A stretch of 64,000 nt of DNA from Tetmemena sp. SeJ-2015 (lineage: Eukaryota > Ciliophora > Spirotrichea > Sporadotrichida > Oxytrichidae), in the NCBI GenBank assembly GCA_027382625.1, contig JAJKFJ010022678.1, forward strand, positions 16,342 to 80,341. The letters are read 5' to 3'. Under the pieces are notes generated by a model. That model was given only the letters and a program-made list of their open reading frames with translations. It searched no databases and had not been told where the DNA came from. A program made the position numbers and the translations under genes. Shown piece after piece: positions 57,889-64,000 of this stretch. Within the stretch, counting starts at the first letter, position 1; each line of letters starts with the position of its first letter.

Positions 57889-58319
57889 TTATAGCGATAA
57901 GTTAAATCCCTTCTCTTTGTCATCAATCAAAATTAAAAAGTGTTTCATTAAATAATTAATCTTGCCAACCAACTTCATAAGTAATCTGCATACCAGTGAA
58001 CAAGCAGAAATGGCCATAATAGTCATTAACGCAGTCAGTCCAATATGGTGGTACTTGGAATAGTCTCTGACGTAGACCTTATGGAAGGCTAATTTGAAGG
58101 AGTCCATCATCTTTATTTAATCTAATAATTTCCAGGACTTTAATCGTACACAAATAAATTTAAATACATTTAAAATCGTTCCTTCATTCCCATTTTATCA
58201 AATTGATCTTCCAAGGTCATAGTCCCTACTCTTTTACTCAACTCGCTAATATCACCAGGCTCATCTTTTGCATTTACCTCAGGCTAATTATAAACTTTAT
58301 AAGTTAAGGAATAATTCAT
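57889..58319 (-). CDS. small membrane protein
   Basis: ATG at 58319 (MNYSLTYKVYNQPEVNAKDE), stop at 57889-57891; about 125 residues after removal of one 53-bp IES. A charged N-terminal half (DISELSKRVGTMTLEDQFDK) is followed by one or two hydrophobic spans (HIGLTALMTIMAISACSLVC) and a short polar end. Not recognised. Complete gene with one clear IES, isolated in non-coding DNA. Confidence 0.75.
58115..58167 (-). other. IES, 53 bp, pointer ATTTAA
   Basis: ATTTAA at 58115-58120 and 58168-58173. Removes a TGA and gives GMKERFQIKMMDSFKLAFHK. Confidence 0.88.
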
Positions 58320-61300
58320 TTTCGATACTGATATCAAAGGAATTTAAAGATAGAGTAACTTAATCTAAGTTGAAATTTAATTTTTAATATTTAAACGAAC
58401 GTGCAGTAAAATTCTTTTAAAAAATCGATCTTAAGGCTCTTGATTTTTTCATATTATCTCTATTAGATCTTAATAGCTCAAGCTTATTTAAAAAATTTAA
58501 AAATAATAAATTACACTTTCTTTTGAATTTATTATTATGCTCTATGTCCTTGATTTAATCAAAGAGTGCAGGGAACTAGTTTTAAAGTATAATGAGAGTT
58601 TTATTATATTCGGAATGAGGAGGGAAGGAAACTTTGGAGTCCTCATTTAATAAGTCTGCACTAAATTCATTTTATTGCTCTTTGTGCGGACATTTAAAGC
58701 ACAAAATATTTTTTTAATCTTACTCACAAATTGGCATAGAGACTAATAGCAGTCTTTTTTAATCTTAAAAATTTTAAGGTAATTAATTATCTCTTGTACT
58801 TCATTCATAGATAAATTAAATGAGTTTAAAATTTATGAATTATAAAATGATCTTGAAATATTTTTGAAGTAAAATCAATTAGCTTTTTGATCTCAATAAA
58901 ATAAATTGATTAATAGAATGAAATAATATTTTTTCAAAAAAAATTACCTTTAAGGTATAAAAAACATAAATTTAAGATCGATTCATGGCAACTTTATTTA
59001 ATTAGAAATCAAGTTGCAATTATTTATTTGAGGTTGAAATTTTATGAATTTTTCATGATCATTTCTCTAAACTGGGTAGATCTATAAAGTTTGCGAAAAA
59101 ATAAATTCTTTTTAATTTTTGATTCATAAATTTTCACTTGATATTAAAAGTAAATATATCTTTGTTATTGATACTGAGAGTTTTTACTACTCATAATTCC
59201 TTTCAGCTTTTATTTTATAAAACAGATACTCATATTTTAAAAGTTTAATATTTAAAATGCCTCTTTAAGTTTTAAATCTGAATGAACAGTTTCTTCTTTA
59301 AAAATACATAACAGATAGAATAATTGCCAATTTTATTCCTTATTGACAATTAATTTAATTGTCCTTAATCTATAATCTAAAAGATCTTTCATAAAACAGA
59401 AAATAGAATATAGCTATTTTTAAATAAAATTATTTTTGATTTAATTAAAAAATACTTTACTATTAATTTAAATATATTGGGTTTATTCAATAATGATACT
59501 GTACAAGGAATCTGTTTTCCTCTTTTCTTTAATTAATTTTCTGAAATCTTTGAGCATCATTAAGTTTGACAGGTATGAATATCTCATGTTTACAAATTAT
59601 AAAAGTGTTAAGGAGAACGTGTTTAAACACAATATAAACAATTTAATTTTAACTGCAAAAATATGTTGTTAAAATTATTGTGGAAAGCTTAATTTAAAAG
59701 ATTAAGAATTATTCTCCTCTTTTTTTAGGAAAAAAATTAGCTCTGAATTTGTACTAAAATTTAAAATCTGCTATTAATTATCGCTTTTAGTAAAAAATAA
59801 TTATTTGTAATGATTAAGGAAGGAAGATTCTTGTAACTATATTTTATTGAAAATATATAAAGTATTATCAATAGTTTATTGATTGAGAGATAGATAGTTA
59901 AAACACCAGAAATTGTCAATTATTGATTAAAAAAAGGGTGGGGCAGCTTAATTATGTCTTGATTTGTCAGAATAATAATTAAGACAAGAGATTTGATTCA
60001 CCATTTAATTTTTAATTACAGAGCTTTACAATTTTCTCCCTATTTAAAGGGGTCAATTAATTTATCATTTTTTAAAAAATATTGAAATTGCTAAATAAAA
60101 AAAGAAGTTACAAAATAAATCGATTATATCCCAAACTATAGGTATACTATGAATAATTTTTTCTAAATAATCTCTTCAAATTTTTTAGTAGTCCCATTGA
60201 ATCTTGAGTCAATAATTTTTAAATGATATAAACTAATTTTTTTCAATTTTAGAATTTTAAGCAGAAATTCTTTCATTCCTAACATTTTAATTGATGAGGT
60301 TTTTTCTGGCAAGGGAATAAAGCCTTTCTTAAAAGTTTCCTATTCAGAGGCTCCCAAAAAAACCCAATTTTGAAAATTAAAGACCCTTTCCCCATTTTGA
60401 AATTTTTATTTTAATAAATTTTTTTGAGTAATTTGGTTCCCTAAGCCATTTTTTTTATTTCTGAGAATTTAGATTTAAAAAGAGATTGTACATTCCTAAA
60501 CTTTTTGTTTTAAAATTTTTTTCCCAAACTATTTTAATGGTCCAGCAACTAATAATACTAATCCTAGAAGGAAGAGTGCATTAAATAATATTTGCACCCA
60601 GTGATATTAGAGCCATCTTTCTCTTATGAAGTATTTTTATTATTTTTTAATTTAGTATTTGATAACTCTATCTTCCTTTGCCAAAAAATATAATTTATTT
60701 ATATTTTTTCTGTTAATGCATTTATTTTGCAACATTTTTAAGGGATTAATCAGACTAGTCGGTTAAAGTGCTAAAATATAAACTGTGGGAGGCTTAAATA
60801 CGTTTTCTTTCTAACTATCTTTTGCAGACTTATCTGCTGCCTATGATTTCTTATTACCTTTCTTTTTCCCTCCTCCTTAATTTCCCTTTTACTAAGTATT
60901 CTAAATCATTCACTGAGTAAAAATAAAATTTTTATTCTGCCTTGATTAGTTGTACCTTCCATCAATTATTGGCCATCTTTCTAAATATATTTTTTAGTTA
61001 TAATTTTTATTAAAACACATAAAAAAAATGAGTAGCCGATATTAAATTGCAAGAATTTATAGATATTTTTTATTGGCTCCTCTTTGAGATTTTGTAATTG
61101 AAAATGCAGCTAAGTGAGCTTAAATTAACTTAGATTAATTTTATATATTTCTAGCATGAGACTAAGATAAGCTTCAAGAACTTGGTGCTCACTGAAATAA
61201 TAATATTAATTTAAGTTTAGTATGTTATTTAATTATATTTCTGAACAGTGGTTGGAGATCCTTATAAACTTTTCCCAAATTAGCTCTGTTTCGATAAATA

Positions 61301-62940
61301 TATAACCTTTTTTCGCCTATTAAGTTCATTACTTAATATTTATATCAATTTTAGCATATAATTTAATTAAAATTGATGAATTTAAAAAAATGAATAGCTG
61401 AATTTTGTAATTTTAAATAGTTTATTCACCCCCCCTGATCTTAAGATTGTTAGATAGTTAACCAACTATTAACTTGAGTCTCTTATTAAGTCATCTTCAG
61501 AGCGAGATAAGGTGAACGCCAAACAATCATACCCAAATTTCCGGTCTTCATAAACATGTATCGCTTATAACTCTATGCTGTTCGTGTTCCCACACAAAAA
61601 AATTAAAATTTTGAATTTTAAAATTTTTTGGAATTAAATTTGTAATTTAAAGAAAAAGATTTAAACTTTTGTCCCTTTTTTAAAAATTAATTATAGCAAT
61701 TAAATTTTAGTTATTTTTAATTTTTTTTTTAATTTTTAAAATTTTAATAATTTAAAATCTAATTTTTTAAAATAAAAATTTTAAAAAAAAAAGTAAAAAA
61801 ATATTTGAATGCCAATGACAATTATAAAATAGAAAAAAGAATCTTTAAATAAATTTTGCTTTCAATATATCTTTACTTTAATTGGTTTCATTTACAAATT
61901 TAATTTTTATTTCTCTAAATTTACTAAAAAAATTATTTTTTTCTTTACCAATCCCCCTTTCCCAAAAAATAAATATATTTAAGTTTTCCCCCTCCTGAAT
62001 TTGGGCCCCTTCTTTAAAAATTTTTTAAAACATATAAATGATAAATGATTTTTAGTTTACTATATTTTAATAAATTATTAAACTTGTTCGCCTCCCAACT
62101 TTGTGACAAGTTCTACCATTTAAATGTCATTTCTTAGTTTATGGAATTCCTTGTCTCTTCATAAAGTTTAAAATAATTGATTAAGCAAATTATATCCTCG
62201 AAATTATTATGGGTAAATTTTGTAAAACTTATTTTTTAATTTATAATTTTATCTCTTTCAATATCCTTTTACATCAATAATCTTCTGTCAACAATTGCTT
62301 TCTAGATGGCATGATTAACTTTTATTCTTTGGTAGAGTTTTGTTATCTGCGACATTATTTATTATTTTTTGCAAAAAATTTATCAAATTTTAAATTCACC
62401 TCAAATTCAAAAATAATATCATCGTTGTCTCTCTATACTCTTCATTTAAAAACATTAAGACCAATAATTTAAAGAAGAAATTATAAAATTGATTGACTTG
62501 AAAATTAATTTTTAATACAAAATTTATATTAATTAAAGTTTCTAATGCAATTTTACTCTATCCTACTCTTATTAATTGCATAATTCAAGCCAGAATAAAT
62601 TACTATTGAATCTTTTAAATAAAATTCTAAACTCCCTTATCTCAACTCGATATACTGTTGACTATAAATACTAAAGTAGGAACATGAGAACTCACAGATT
62701 GAATAAGTGGCTAAAATAAAGAAGATAAAGAAATTATAATAGTTTGTTATTGATACAGCATTTGCATACTAGTGGTCTTTAATAATATTTCTCGGAGCAT
62801 ATTTTGTTTTAATACAGATACCTCTAATTCATTTAATTAAGCAAAATAAATTATAAGACAATTTCTTTTATAGAAATTTATGTTGTTAAAAATAGATTGA
62901 AGAAGAGTACATAAAATAAATTAAGTTTAATGAGGAACTA
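58320..62940. other. long AT-rich non-coding stretch
   Basis: No supported gene. It contains many A/T homopolymers (60.3-60.5 and 61.6-62.0 kb) and one repeat copy at about 61425-61605. Confidence 0.45.
61425..61605. repeat. dispersed repeat, unit 3 (divergent)
   Basis: Begins CACCCCCCCTGATCTTAAG and ends TCGCTTATAACTCT...CACACAAAAAAATT, following the layout of the units at 36485 and 36757. Confidence 0.55.
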
Positions 62941-62944
62941 CTCA

Positions 62945-63760
62945 AGCATAAATTAAGCAACTTATCTAAAAGGAAAGTTTAAATCAGAATGAGATGTCAT
63001 TTATGACTACCGATAAGCCTTTTAATTAATTAATAGTTAGGAATTAAGCACCCCTAACGGGCATATAATACTTAATCGATTTAAAGTAATTCACAGGAGT
63101 AACTCCTTGATCAGTTGTGCCTTACGCGAAAGCCATCGTCAATAGGCCTTTTAAATAATTAGACTCGTTACCAATTTAAAATACTGTTTTAAAGCGTTTG
63201 AAAACAAAATTAATTGCTTCTTCAAAGAAACCTAAAAAGATTTGCAATTAAATTGGAGCTTAATTTAAATAATTTCTAATTTTAAACTTAAAGTAATATT
63301 TACCTCTTTTATGAGATTTATATATTTTATTAGTCAAACTCTATTTTAGATGAATCCTTTCTTATTGTTAATCTGTGCAAATATCTCATAGTCTTATAAG
63401 CTCCCACAATTAGCAAAATAGGAAAGAAAAGTACAGCAGAGTAGAAGAAAGAGCTCTCTAATTTAGTTAATAATGTTTAAAAGGGTTCATCAGTACTTTC
63501 AAGAGAGTAAATTAATTAAAATTGTTCAAAATAAAGTATAAGTTTTGATTTGCTCAGGATTCATAGTAATACTTCTTAGGAGGTCCTATTTCTGTTAAAG
63601 CTTTTTGAATAAGACGCTTTCAGTTGGACTTAATATCAAAATTTTAGAAAATAGTAAGTAATATGGATTGGTCTTAGTGTCTTAGTTATGTTATAAATTT
63701 GAGAGTAGATTTCATTTGGGTAGAGGCGTGTTGGTACTCTGCTTTTTCAGTCTCAGCAGA
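62945..63760 (-). CDS. membrane-protein segments, partial gene
   Basis: Three coding-like blocks on the minus strand: SAETEKAEYQHASTQMKSTL at 63.75 kb; ALTEIGPPKKYYYES, then LESTDEPFQTLLTKLESSFF and a hydrophobic YSAVLFFPILLIVGAYKTM at 63.6-63.4 kb; and GNESNYLKGLLTMAFAQGTT then DQGVTPVNYFKSIKYYMPV at 63.15-63.05 kb. TGAs and frame changes between blocks suggest IESs that I did not resolve. It may be one membrane protein gene, possibly continuing beyond the window. Confidence 0.5.
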
Positions 63761-64000
63761 CAAAATAAAGTTAAAATCTATAGATGTAGCTCATATAAAT
63801 GTTTAAAAATAATATAAAAACAAAATTAAAAGAATTTTTTAAAAATTCAAAATAAGAATTCATGATAAATTGTTTGTCAAAAGATATGCTAATTTTTGAG
63901 GCTTTAAGAATATAAAGAATTTTCCCTTTAAATTCTGATAAGGATGAATATTTCAATTTTTTTTGAATTATTAAATTAGAAAGAAAATCAACCAACCCCC

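Noticed and set aside
63990..64000. Terminal CCAACCCCC as a telomere
   Set aside because: Only one short C-run at the window edge; no C4A4 repeat.
1..64000. CRISPR arrays, operons or ribosome binding sites
   Set aside because: The genetic code, introns and IESs show a ciliate nuclear genome; no bacterial-type structure was seen.

Overview
This window reads as germline (micronuclear) DNA of a hypotrich-type ciliate, i.e. a relative of Oxytricha, Stylonychia or Tetmemena. TAA and TAG encode Gln throughout: the Rab G3 motif reads WDTAG-TAG-ERYR, for example. TGA is the only regular stop. Nearly every gene is broken by short AT-rich inserts flanked by 3-8 bp direct repeats. Deleting the insert plus one repeat copy restores the reading frame and the conserved protein. 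These have the properties of internal eliminated sequences (IESs) with pointers. I resolved 38 of them by hand, 11-254 bp long. A few GT-AG introns of 32-85 nt are also present. The genus cannot be named from the sequence alone.

Layout. 1-9.0 kb is gene dense on the minus strand: three tandem M20 amidohydrolase paralogues, a mannose-6-phosphate isomerase and a long coiled-coil/Gln-rich protein. A small Gln/Ser/Asn-rich gene follows on the plus strand (9.2-10.0 kb). 10.1-14.8 kb holds an SF2 helicase ORF, a small ORF like the accessory ORF of TBE transposons, and a DDE transposase, none with an IES that I could find. 15.8-31.4 kb is again gene dense: a Rab GTPase, an SMNDC1/SPF30-like Tudor protein, a Ser/Gln-rich protein, a large WD40 plus coiled-coil protein, a multi-pass membrane protein and a copine with a long tail.

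31.6-53.2 kb is an array on the minus strand of three large multi-pass membrane protein paralogues (A, truncated B, C). Copy A is bloated by insertions. These are a 1.44 kb element with 60 bp terminal inverted repeats carrying a decayed zinc-finger/kinase ORF, two long-armed fold-back elements with G-rich ends, and a 1.8 kb insert that holds a coding-like island on the opposite strand plus two copies of a dispersed repeat. 53.2-64 kb is AT-rich and mostly non-coding, with isolated coding islands: one small complete gene and several possible orphan gene segments.

The genes share a locus, not a pathway. In hypotrichs such segments are normally cut out, freed of IESs and turned into separate macronuclear minichromosomes, so neighbourhood says little about shared function. 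The helicase, accessory, transposase and kinase ORFs look like germline-limited passengers. Frames were assigned by eye. Homology calls rest on motifs and on paralogue comparison inside the window, not on database searches.
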